The notes under the pieces are model-generated. The model ran no database searches, was not told where the DNA came from, and was given only the letters and a program-made list of their open reading frames with translations. The position numbers were made by a program, and so were the translations under genes. Below are positions 54,211-64,000 of a DNA stretch of 64,000 nucleotides, in pieces (positions within the stretch are counted from its first letter, which is position 1; the number at the start of each line of letters is the position of its first letter). This DNA is from Plasmodium coatneyi. Taxonomy: Eukaryota > Apicomplexa > Aconoidasida > Haemosporida > Plasmodiidae. The DNA is taken from positions 1,116,001 through 1,180,000 of the forward strand of contig NC_033567.1 of NCBI RefSeq assembly GCF_001680005.1. The letters are read 5' to 3'.

Positions 54211-55005
54211 ATATATGGGCACACACATTAGTGCATGTACAAAGGCACTTTATTCGGTCTTTCCCTTTGAGCATCTTTTGGAACTCGGCTGTTACACAAT
54301 TTGGCTGCTGTGCGAGGTGCCTATTAGAACTGCGAGTCTTCCTCAGATTGCAGACAGTGCTACGTCTAAACAGGATAGGGTTATTTACAAAAGGGCCGAG
54401 AAATTAAACAAATTGCGTGCGACTTTATTCCACCATCGGTTAAGGAGGTCACTGTTGCTGTCCTGTCACTGGTAGCACACATTTATGGGGGCTCGTGGTG
54501 CGCCTCCAAACGGCGATCCAGCGAATAGTTTAAAAAATACATATGCTAAAAAATTATTGCAAGTAGAAAAATGGGGACTCCGGTAAATCATGTCACTATC
54601 TCGAAAAAGGGAAATATATGTAACACCTTCATGTGCTATTGCAAATTCGTTTCCTTTTTTTGGCGAGGGAAAGAACAGATGTATAGTTCCTTAAGCCCAC
54701 AGCGAAACGGCATTTCTATTTCTTTTTTTTTTTTTTTTTCCCTTAAAATTGCACAAAATAAATTTTTTTACGGGTATATGAAACGCTTGAAATCTTGCCC
54801 ACGCGAGGGTGTTACATGCGTAATGTGAACATATGCATATGCGCGTACTCACATATTGCTTTTCAATCGAGCTATACCAATCAGAGTAAGCTTTAAAATC
54901 CGTTGGGTTGCAACATTTTAGCTCTACGTGAGTTCGTTTTTGCAAAAAAGAAAGCATTCCGTTGAGATTACATTCATAAAAACGCATTCTTTTTGTGTTA
55001 GCCAT
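54211..55005 (-). CDS. Candidate small spliced gene of unknown function
   Basis: A first exon from the ATG at 55005 encodes MANTKRMRFYECNLNGMLSF... to about DWYSSIEKQY, where a GTGAGT donor occurs near 54856. A second open stretch begins after CCTGTTTAG at 54365 and encodes RSTVCNLRKTRSSNRHLAQQ, then TAEFQKMLKGKDRIK, up to a GTAAGA near 54211. The linkage of the two, and any further exons, are inference. I do not recognise the protein. The gene would lie between the IMP1-like gene and the SNARE gene. Confidence 0.35.
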
Positions 55006-55619
55006 TTTTTTTGAACCATTTGGTATTTTTGTATGTCCTTCGTCCGATGCACTCGTTCCGCCTTTCCCATTTTTTCCATTTTTTTTTTTTTTTTTTTTTG
55101 TGACCCATTTTTTTTTTCTTTCCCATACTTCACTTGAGCATCCTCGTACAAAACTTTAAAGGCCCCTTCACGGAAGCAAATCTCAGTGAACAGCAGCTAA
55201 ATGAAGGAACCCAAGTTTTAACAATCATAAAAAATGAGCCAAAAAAGATCTGCCTACTCCCAAAGAAATGTTAATTTTAAAAAAGCGTAAAGCATAAGCG
55301 AATGTGTTCTGCCCATGTGGACAGAAGAATAATTGAGCGTGTTGAATGAGCATTTGCAATTGCCATTTGCTTACTCCTTTGCTAAGAAGCATAAGAGCGC
55401 CTTTCTTAAGTTTATGTAACCTGCGCGAACTAATTTTAAGATATTTAGTTTCGCTTCCATATAAAGGGCGTAGCGATACGTTTAGGAAAGACACGATGAG
55501 CTGCTTTGCACAAGGCGAGGTTGCCAATGCGTGCTTATACTAACGTGTTCGCGCTTCCGTATATATGAACCTATGCTAACTTAACTGCTGCCCGTTCACT
55601 CCCCACACACGCTCTGCAG

Positions 55620-56957
55620 AAAATAAGTGAGATTGAAAAAAAATGCGAAGAAAGCTTGAATGAAATATTGAGGTCAGCAAATGAAGTTACCGAAATTTCG
55701 AAAAAAGCGGAAGAGGAGTTAGAACATCAGACAGGTAAAAGAGCGGCGAGCTCCTTCCCCCGGTAGTCAACTGGGTTGTAGTGTCAACATGAGCTATCGG
55801 GTTCATGTCATTACGCAGATATTGTGGACAAATGAAAAATATGATAAAAAAGGAAAATCAAAATAATTAAATAGTTAACGCACGAACAAATAAGCAAACG
55901 AAAATGAGAAAACTGCACCTTACGTATGCGCATTGTGTACAAACGGAAAAGAGCAAATTCTCAAAATTACCTATTTGCATGCTCCCATTTTTATATATCC
56001 CCCCCCCTTTGCAGAACAAATAAAACATATCAATAAGGAGACCGAAAATATTGAGGAAAACCTGAATCAAAGTCAGTACCACTTGGAAGGAATAAAATAC
56101 TGGTGGAAAAATATAAACTCATTCCTAGGATTCGAAACGTTTAACAATAGCGAAAATAAAACCGTAAATAATCAGCTAAATAATAGCACGAAGAAAAAAA
56201 TAAGTCATAATTATAATGATAAATATGCAAAGAATGACGACAAGTTTTGTAGAAGCCCTCTGAATATACAAGGGACACCCAAAAGTACACATAAAAATAG
56301 TCCACCCGCTCGCATATTTGGCCTGTCACAAATTTTGCACACATTCAATGCATTTTTTTATGTGTATGTTTTCATGCCTGAAGGGAGAACCTCTACGCAA
56401 CATGGTGTTTCTTTTTTTTTTTTTTTTTTTCTTTGAAGAGAAAGGCTCATTCGACGAAAAATACGAAAGCGACTTGACTACCCTGTCTTCCATGGTATGA
56501 ACTGTGCACGCGTTGAACATACAGGCGTGATGTTCTACTTATCTTATTCCATTTTTTAATTTCCCCCCCCCCTTTTTTTTTTTTTTTTTTTCCCAACAAT
56601 TTTATAATTAGCTGGACGAATTGCACACGAGGGCCTTGGTCATGGGGAACACAATAAACGAGCAGAACAGGATGGTAGGCAGAAATACTTTTCCATGTCG
56701 ATGCACCCCTGTATTTGTGTTTTCTTTTTTTTGGCCACTTAAGCCAAAAGGGGAATTTCGTCATACCATAAAATTTATTTCTTTTCAATTTTGCTAAAGA
56801 ATATGCATGTAAATTAAGTCCCTTGCATGTGAAGAAACGTACACATGTTTTTTTTTTTTAACATTTGCAGCTAGGGGATGTGAACGAAAAAATGGAAAAC
56901 AACATAGAGAAAATTCGGGATCAGCAAAAATTGATGAAGGAAATTATGAAAAAGTGA
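55620..56957 (+). CDS. SNAP-25/29-like Qbc SNARE, multi-exon, 5' exon unresolved
   Basis: Visible exons are 55620-55734, one starting at 56015, 56441-56494, 56612-56674 and 56871-56957. The first two encode a Qb SNARE motif (EIEKKCEESLNEILRSANEV, then HQTEQIKHINKETENIEENL), with the zero-layer Gln in HQTEQ. The last three encode a Qc motif (YESDLTTLSSMLDELHTRAL, MGNTINEQNRM, then LGDVNEKMENNIEKIRDQQK), with the zero-layer Gln in NEQNRM, ending KEIMKK. One protein with Qb and Qc helices and no membrane anchor is the SNAP-25/29 build, which supplies two helices to a fusion complex. The linker is Asn/Lys-rich. The 3' end of the second exon is uncertain: donors GTAAAT near 56164 or GTGTAT near 56361 both keep frame with the next exon. 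The start codon exon lies upstream and was not identified. Confidence 0.72.
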
Positions 56958-58557
56958 GCGTTCCTCTGTACCGCATGGACGTACGTGTGGAAGCGCATAC
57001 ACATAGGTGCTTCCGCATGTATACATTTGTACACATATGTAGACGCACACCTTCGATGGGGGAAAAATAGATAAAGAAAACATCAAGGAATGTATTTACA
57101 TTTCCGTCACCCTCCGTCCTATTTGTCAATTTTCTGTTTTTAAAATTTTCGCAAGTGTCCTTTGAATTCATTTGGAAAAAATGAAACAAGTGCTTGTGAA
57201 AAAATTCCTTCCCTTTGTATTTACACACATCTTGTACCCACGTGTTCACATATATATAAATGGACCCCTGTATATGCGTTCAACAGATTGGTACACTTAC
57301 ACATAAATGGCATTTTTTTGTTTAAATTTTCTCAATTTGAAATGTTTTGTGTAATCATTTTTTTTTCGTACATTTTTTATCTTCGTAAAAATGTGAAAAC
57401 TGCTGAATTTAAACTGTGTGCAGTTTTGGTAATTAAAAAAAGTGACAATTCTGAAAAAAAAAAAAAAAAAACATTCAGTTTTAATTTCTATTTCTCCGTG
57501 AAAATAGAAAAATATTCGCAGCTCTGCTCTTCATTTCAAATATCACGTTGCTTCCTAAAAAGGAAGTTAATTGAATTGAATATGTATACATGTAAATCAA
57601 GTGCAAATACGCTTACGTAAAAACTTAACGTACTCCTACAAATCTATCATACCAATACAGCCGTTTATACATATAATGTATGAAGGTACGGCACATGAAC
57701 TTCCGCACATATGTACATTTGCCACAAATGAACGCATGAAAATGACATGGGAAGATTACCTTTTGAATCATTCAAATGTACATACGCCATACATATATAT
57801 CTAAAGCGCATTTATGTGCGTATATACATATGTGCTTTGGCGCTTGTACAATTGGAACAAATTGTTTTCAACGCATGTACTCGGTTAAACGCGCATATAT
57901 ACATACGGTGACGTAAACTTCCATATGCGATTGCGTGTACATCCATCCTTCCGTCGATCCATCTGTACGCCGCGGTGAACTCTGTTTTTACATAACACTT
58001 CATCACGCATATCCCATTTATGTGAAAATTTGCATTATTTACGTGGTTCGCTAGGGGGAATCATATAAATAGAGGAAAAGTCACAATTAAAACGTAGAAA
58101 GTAAAGCTATGTATTTTTTTCTTCTTTCTTTACCATGTCAAAAATATGAAAACAAACAAATGCATCAAATTGATTTGTAAATCACCAATTTTATAACACA
58201 CGCCGAATTCGTTGTTTTACACTTTGTACAATTTATAAACTTATATTATGAATAGCAACACTGTTAACTGAACATAGAGCGCCTCCTATCACAAATTAGA
58301 GAACACTGCAAACAGAACAAAGTACTGCCTACCCACCCACCAAAAAAAAAGAATAAATAAAAGACTCCTTCTCTGAGGGAACGATTCATTTATTTTATCT
58401 TTTTTTGATTTAATTTCCAGAATAATGTGACACACATGGACATGCGATAAATATATGCGCACATGTCATAAACACACAAATACATACAACAGGTGATCCC
58501 GCACTTTTGTATAGACACTCAAGCCTATTCGATTTAAGACGAAACTGTTTTGTAAAA
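56958..58557. other. Intergenic spacer, probable Rab11A promoter side
   Basis: AT-rich with A tracts (57454-57471) and many ACATAT motifs. The 57162-57620 frame is not supported by codon character or homology. Confidence 0.45.
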
Positions 58558-60089
58558 ATGTCAATGAAGGAAGATTACTACGACTATCTGTTTAAAAGTA
58601 AAACGTATATACATGTAACTATATGTGCTCATTGTCTCTGTGCACATTTGTGTGTGTAGAAGTTTACGTATGTATTCCGCTGCTTGCCCCCTGACATTTG
58701 AGAAGAGCACCCATTTTGAGTATGCCCAATTGTTAGCAACATTTTGACATTTTTTTTTTTTTTTTTTTTTTTTCCTTTTTACGTAGTTGTTCTGATAGGA
58801 GATTCCGGCGTGGGGAAGTCGAACTTACTCTCCAGGTATGCATATGCACAGAAAGGCGTAACACGAGATATGCACGCGGGTGGATACATAACATTTTCGT
58901 GTGATCAAATACACACCTCTGCGTTTTTAAAAAACGTCCATATGCCTCCGAGGAACAACTTTTTGATAATTTCAATATTGACCACGGCGGAAAGAGAGCC
59001 ACTGTGTAAAGTGCACATAACGTTGTTGGGACGAAACGCTTCCACGAAAATTGGTCTCAATAATGACTCGGATTGCACATTTTTTTCCCCCCTTCCGTGC
59101 CTCCTTGCAGATTCACGAGAGATGAATTTAACCTAGAAAGTAAAAGCACCATAGGTGTAGAATTCGCGACAAAAAGTATTCAGTTAAAAAATAATAAAAT
59201 AATAAAAGCACAGATATGGGATACAGCCGGGCAGGAGAGATATAGGGCCATCACCTCAGCGTATTATCGAGGGGCAGTTGGGGCCTTGCTTGTGTACGAT
59301 ATAACAAAAAAAAACTCATTCGAAAATATTGAAAAATGGCTGAAGGAGTTAAGAGATAATGCTGATTCTAACATTGTTATACTACTGGTTGGTAACAAAA
59401 GTGACTTAAAACATTTACGTGTAATAAACGATAATGAAGCAACTCAGTTTGCGAAGAAAGAAAAATTAGCGTTCATAGAAACCTCTGCTCTGGAAGCCAC
59501 CAACGTGGAACTAGCATTTCACCAGTTACTGAATGGTAAGTGTGTACACCAGCACACACATGGGTGGCCGCGTCTATATATGTGATCATAAACCGTAGAA
59601 TGGCTCTCCACGGGGTGCAGCATACCTATGGATATATGCTTATATTTATACTCACACGCCGGCAACACGTATGCGTGTGTAGGGAAAATTGAGTCATATG
59701 TAACGGAACGATTGTCGCGTCGTAGGTCCCCTAAGGACATCTTAAATTAAAATGCAGACCCTTATATTCATGTGTGTGTTGCCCCATTTCTGACCCTATA
59801 GAAATTTACAACGTCCGGCAGAAAAAGCAAGGCACAAAAAATGAAGACAGCATGTCCATCCAACCTCGCGGGAAAAAAATAAATGTTATAAAGGAAAAAA
59901 TAAAAGAAACGACGAGAGGAACGAATATGATTGTACACATTTGGGTGTCACTTTTGAGCCGTCTACATGGCAGACGTCTGAAATGCATTTGTTTCCATTC
60001 TCTCATTTTTTCATTTTTTCTTTTACAACTTCCAGGTGGACGACGATAATGACGAGAATAATTCAAAGAAAAAATCCAAGTGTTGTTGA
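58558..60089 (+). CDS. rab11A: Rab11A small GTPase, five exons
   Basis: Exons are 58558-58597, 58787-58835, 59112-59535, 59802-59884 and 60036-60089, with GT-AG introns and consistent phases, giving 216 residues. The start is MSMKEDYYDYLFK. P-loop GDSGVGKS and the nearby LLSRFTRDEF are followed by switch I STIGVEFATKS, switch II WDTAGQERYRAIT, NKSD and ETSALEATN. The end KKKSKCC is a double-cysteine geranylgeranylation site. The WDTAGQERYRAITSAYYRGA block and the STIGVEF effector loop identify Rab11. In Plasmodium Rab11A works in secretion to the inner membrane complex and in cytokinesis of merozoites. Intron 1 ends with a 25-T tract before ACGTAG. Confidence 0.96.
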
Positions 60090-61444
60090 AGCGTGTGTGC
60101 ATTCCCCCCTTTTTTTTTTTTTTTTTTTTTTAAATTCACCCAAAAATCATTGTAATCAGTATTTATTATTTTTTTTTTTTTACATTTGTTATTGTGATAA
60201 AGCTTTTTCTTTTATTATGAAGCATTTTTCACGTAATAATTTTTAGCCACCATTTAAACACAATATTATTAATTTAAATGTTTTAATATATTTTTTTTTT
60301 AAATTGTTCCATCATCTTTTGTCAACATTTCATAGAAGGGAAAACTAAAATTAAAAAAATGTGAATAAATAGTGTTGGTGTAAAAAAACTAATGTGCATA
60401 CGCATATGTATGCGTAGTTTGTGTATACCTTTTTCTGCATTTTTTTTTTCGAATACCATTCGCCTTCTTCCAACATAATAACTTTCGGAGAAGGTGACAG
60501 AGTCCCCGTATCTCCGAAGGGAATACTTAAACCGTCGCATGGCCCTGTCTTCATGCAACTGTGAATTGCTGGTTTATTTAAATGCCGTCCAGATGATACA
60601 TGGGGGGTAAACTAAACTTTATGCAAATGAAACACTGAATGGGAGCTTCTTCTTTTTTTCTCGTTTTCACTGTATTTGTGTGTATACGTATGCATGCGTA
60701 CATAACCGTGTATGTATTTTTTTTCGTAATTGTAATTTTTTATTTTCCTTATTTTCCCGATGCCTGGCAAGAAGGAACACACAAAAAAGTATTCCCAGCA
60801 AGGGGAAATTGCACAAGTTCGCAAACATGCGTTTTCATGACACACGTCTGTGTATTTATATGTGCACTTCATTCTGCTCATCTTTGCGCGCATTTTTATT
60901 TTCCAGTTATTTCCTTTTTCTTTCCCTCTTACAAACTTTTCGAAAATTGTTGCAATGAACTTTTTTTTAAATAGTTGTAAAGGCTAAAATACGATTTTGT
61001 TTAGTACCGGCTAAATTTTTAATTTTTGTTAATGTTACGAATGTAATTTTTTTTTTTTTTTTTTGTAAATTTTATTAACCGTTTGTAAAGTGTTGGTAAA
61101 AGAACAAGTGCGTCCTTATCGGCCTATTGTCAGACGTCTTTTCTTTGTCTCCCCATCTGTGTGCACGTTTTCACCAGTTCCCCTGGGACGTGTGTATCGC
61201 ATAAAAGTGAAGCCATTTACTTCTTTTTAAACCCTCGATATAAGGCCTATTTCAGAGCAGTTACTTTTTTTAAAAAGACACATTTATAAGGACACCCAGC
61301 AAGAACGATGCATGGTTAGCACCTTTCCTTCGGGGATAGCGAGCCGCCCGATGAATTAAATGAGAAGAAGTTGCCTTCCATTGCGCAAGAACGCCCTCCG
61401 GGCATTTAAAAAAAGTAATAGCATCACCATCATCAGCAGCCACG
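60090..61444. other. Intergenic spacer
   Basis: Very T-rich 3' region of Rab11A (60110-60131, 60169-60181) and the 5' flank of the next gene. No gene is supported. Confidence 0.5.
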
Positions 61445-64000
61445 ATGGAGGAAAGGAACGTGCTTGAGTACGCAGAAGTAATAATCGACCGGCAGAGAGA
61501 CAAGATCAATGAATTGGAGAAGAAGCTCATCGAGCTGCGAAGCAACAGCGAAGAGCTGCAAAAAAATGCCTTGAAAAACGACGAAGAAAATAAAACCCTA
61601 AGACTGGAACTAAACAGAAAAAGAGAAAATGACATGATGTTGAGCATGCAACTAAGCAAAGAAAATGAATTTCTTCAAAAAATCAACGTACTGGAAAAGC
61701 AACTACTCAAAAGAGACACCCTCCTGGAGGAATTAAACAACCTTTTGAAAAAAAGAAAATATGAATACGAATTGTTGTTACAGGAAAAAGAAAACCTAAC
61801 AAATACACTTAACATGATGAGAAGTGATATGTGTAAGAATAGAAAGAAAGAAAAACTAAAAGAAGATGAATTTTTAAATAATGAAAAAGAAAGTGAAAAT
61901 TTTTTAAATCTGTATAAAAATAATAATGAAGAATTGCACATCACCAAGAGATGCTTAATACAAATTGAGACCGAACTACATTTGTATAAAAAACAAAACG
62001 AAAAACAGAAAAATGAAATTCAGAGGCTGTACAAAATAATTAGCTGTATGAACAAAGAAAAGGCTCTTACCCCCCCGGTCGTATTAGCCTTACAAAATGA
62101 TTATGTCAGAGGTAACAATTGTAAGGCGCTAAATGAATATATGCAAGTGAAGACTATTCAAGATTCCCCCCCGGGTCTTTCAACACAAATGGAGAATAAG
62201 GTAACCATACTGAAGCACATGAGTCCTGAAAGGAAACAGCAGCAGAGGATAACCTATGATGAAAATTTGCTAAAATTAAATTTAATGCAGTCACAGGAAC
62301 AGAAAAATCTATTTAACAAAATATTAGAAACGTTAAACAAAATTCAGCATGTGAAATCTGACGATAATAAAAATGATTTTTTCTTTTCTGCGAACGTTTT
62401 GCACTTTTTTGAAAGCAACAAGGAAGCGAAATTGTCGTGCATTAATAATGAATCCGCGAACAATTTATTCAGCTTAACCACCGAGTCGGTGGAAGACTCC
62501 AGCAATTTATCGGACGTCAGTTCTGATAACCCACTAGAAAAAAAAACGAACTTAAGGAAGAAAAAAAAGGTTAACAAAAGGAAGAATAAACAAAAGAAAA
62601 AAAAGACGAAGAAGAAGAAGAAAAATGATATGATTCTTCACGCTCCTATTTCAATCAAGAAAAGTAAAAAGGACAAGAAAAAAAAGGAAAGGCGGGGAGT
62701 TGGTCCAAATCATACATTAGTCACGTCGGAAGACAGCTCCAGCGAAGACGACGACAGCGATGTGCAGCAGGGCCTTGGGGACAAGACGACCACCATCAGT
62801 GATGACACGAGTCAGGACACAAGTGAAGAAACCACCAGTGAGGAAAACACACACAGTGATAGTGATGGTGTTGCTGAAAGCGGCAGTAGCACAAGCAGTG
62901 ATGGTAAAAGTAGCCATAGCAAAAGCGACGATAACACGAGCAGCGATTCACAGAGTGATTCGCATCCCCCTTCTGTCAAACGGGGGCATCAGAAAAGAGG
63001 CACCAGCGACGAGTCAGCAAGTGACACAGATGGAGACAGCATCAACCATATAAAGAACAAAGTGAGTTACAAAGGAAATGAGAAGACACTGTTAAATTAT
63101 GAGAATTATAAAGAAAAATTCATAGGAATTACAAATAAAGAAATATTTATATATAGCAAAAAAGGGGATGAAGAACCAGTGTACGTTCTAAAAAATAAAA
63201 ATGTTAAAAATGTGAAGGCGCTTCATAATAAGCAGGTGTATATGTTGGAGTATATCTCATTAGACAACATTCTACAGAAGCATTATTTTTTAATAAAAGA
63301 TGACGATAAGTCACTGAGAATGTACTACGCTTTGCAGTACGCAGGGATTATCCAACATGACATGGACATATTTGAAGGGGAGGAAGAAAAGAAAAGAGAT
63401 TACGTGGGAAAATTAAACAAAAATTATTATGAGAACAGAGCAAAAAGTGTAAGTGATCCACAGGAAAAGTATTCATATTACAACAAACTAAGTTCGTCCT
63501 ACCCAGAAATTACTGTAAATATATTTACTCCCAATGGGATAGACAGGAATGGGAACAACATACCTTACTTATGCAATAATGTACTAATGAAGAGAAGCCC
63601 CCAAAATAATCATCTAATGCTTAAAAATTTTAACAATAAAGAGGCTTTTATTAACTGCCAACATTATCACATGGATTATAAAAATAATAAGTTCACCCTC
63701 TATTTTAATGAGTTTAAAGATCAGCATATTATTTTGCCAAAGAGTAAAGGGTGCATAGGTATCCTGCAGGACATTTTAAATCAAATGAGGTGGAAAAATT
63801 CGAATCAGCTTTACGAATCTGTCAACAAAGATGCACACGATGATGAAGATATAAAGAGTGCTGACGTGTCTTCTTACGACTCGGAAGGGTTAACCGCAGG
63901 AAAGGGGAAATATGATTCTAGGGAGAAAATGGGCGAAGGGGGGGCCAACAAAGGTGGAACATCGGATAGGGACAAGGATGGAGGCAAAGATGGAGGAAGA
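61445..64000 (+). CDS. Coiled-coil protein with Lys-rich and Ser/Asp-rich tracts and a possible PH-like region (partial)
   Basis: The frame is open from the ATG at 61445 to the right edge: 852 codons without a stop. Residues 1 to about 215 are heptad-rich, charged coiled coil (starting MEERNVLEYAEVIIDRQRDK). Residues about 360-420 are a Lys-rich tract (KKKKTKKKKKN). Residues about 430-535 are a Ser/Asp/Thr/Glu-rich tract likely to be phosphorylated. The stretch at about 550-640 (KEKFIGITNKEIFIYSKK, ... HYFLIKDDDKSLRMYYALQY) has the strand pattern and final amphipathic helix of a PH-type fold; this is a weak call. No signal peptide or membrane helix is present, so a cytoplasmic or cytoskeletal role is likely. 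I do not recognise a named protein. The C-terminal part is outside the window. Confidence 0.75.
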   Translation, partial: MEERNVLEYAEVIIDRQRDKINELEKKLIELRSNSEELQKNALKNDEENKTLRLELNRKRENDMMLSMQLSKENEFLQKINVLEKQLLKRDTLLEELNNLLKKRKYEYELLLQEKENLTNTLNMMRSDMCKNRKKEKLKEDEFLNNEKESENFLNLYKNNNEELHITKRCLIQIETELHLYKKQNEKQKNEIQRLYKIISCMNKEKALTPPVVLALQNDYVRGNNCKALNEYMQVKTIQDSPPGLSTQMENKVTILKHMSPERKQQQRITYDENLLKLNLMQSQEQKNLFNKILETLNKIQHVKSDDNKNDFFFSANVLHFFESNKEAKLSCINNESANNLFSLTTESVEDSSNLSDVSSDNPLEKKTNLRKKKKVNKRKNKQKKKKTKKKKKNDMILHAPISIKKSKKDKKKKERRGVGPNHTLVTSEDSSSEDDDSDVQQGLGDKTTTISDDTSQDTSEETTSEENTHSDSDGVAESGSSTSSDGKSSHSKSDDNTSSDSQSDSHPPSVKRGHQKRGTSDESASDTDGDSINHIKNKVSYKGNEKTLLNYENYKEKFIGITNKEIFIYSKKGDEEPVYVLKNKNVKNVKALHNKQVYMLEYISLDNILQKHYFLIKDDDKSLRMYYALQYAGIIQHDMDIFEGEEEKKRDYVGKLNKNYYENRAKSVSDPQEKYSYYNKLSSSYPEITVNIFTPNGIDRNGNNIPYLCNNVLMKRSPQNNHLMLKNFNNKEAFINCQHYHMDYKNNKFTLYFNEFKDQHIILPKSKGCIGILQDILNQMRWKNSNQLYESVNKDAHDDEDIKSADVSSYDSEGLTAGKGKYDSREKMGEGGANKGGTSDRDKDGGKDGGR

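Noticed and set aside
54098..54475. Plus-strand 125-codon frame
   Set aside because: Leu/Cys-rich composition, opposite to the candidate minus-strand exon; no support.

Overview
This window is nuclear DNA from a malaria parasite of the macaque/simian lineage, most probably Plasmodium knowlesi and less probably a close relative such as P. coatneyi. The evidence is intron-bearing eukaryotic genes with GT-AG splicing, Asn/Lys-rich proteins, long T tracts in introns, a Rab11A very like the P. falciparum protein, and a cluster of pir-type variant antigen genes of the KIR kind lying inside a chromosome arm rather than at its end. The species call is inference.

Left core block (1-16.3 kb). A secreted protein gene runs off the left edge (minus strand). 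It faces its own paralogue, a 1267-residue secreted protein (4167-7970, plus). Next is a gene made of small exons that I read as a ClpS N-degron adaptor, probably for the apicoplast (9020-10120, minus, 5' end unresolved). A TBC-domain Rab GAP (11484-13172, plus) and a large endonuclease/exonuclease/phosphatase-fold protein (13868-16198, minus) are convergent.

Variant-gene island (about 16.3-52.3 kb). The island is AT-rich and full of minisatellites, TA microsatellites and purine/pyrimidine tracts. It holds seven KIR-like (pir) loci: single-domain genes at 19179-21614, 46130-47480 and 48998-50400; two genes with two tandem extracellular domains at 26384-28721 and 42208-44611; a divergent multi-exon member at 35027-36939; and a broken copy at 38557-39812. 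An orphan first exon at 30621-30650 marks an eighth. Between them sit four genes for small exported-type proteins. Each has a signal-peptide exon, a Ser/Pro-rich stretch and two or three C-terminal membrane segments (17921-18736, 23959-25346, 32179-33931, 40091-41082). The alternation KIR - spacer - exported gene, with shared 5' flanks, shows growth by segmental duplication. The typical KIR layout is a tiny exon 1, a large Cys-rich exon 2 ending in a membrane helix with ...YK at the splice site, and a basic/Ser-Thr-rich cytoplasmic exon 3.

Right core block (53-64 kb). This holds a mitochondrial inner-membrane type I signal peptidase (53165-54115, minus), an unidentified small minus-strand gene, a SNAP-25/29-like Qbc SNARE (55620-56957, plus), Rab11A in five exons (58558-60089, plus), and the start of a long coiled-coil protein with a possible PH-like fold that runs off the right edge (61445-64000).

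The most interesting signals are: KIR exons framed by oppositely oriented copies of the same minisatellite; two-domain KIR genes; a KIR first exon whose peptide matches the start of vertebrate linker histone H1; lost splice and reading-frame signals that show ongoing decay; telomere-type heptamers inside the island; and a secreted-protein module present three times in two divergent neighbours.
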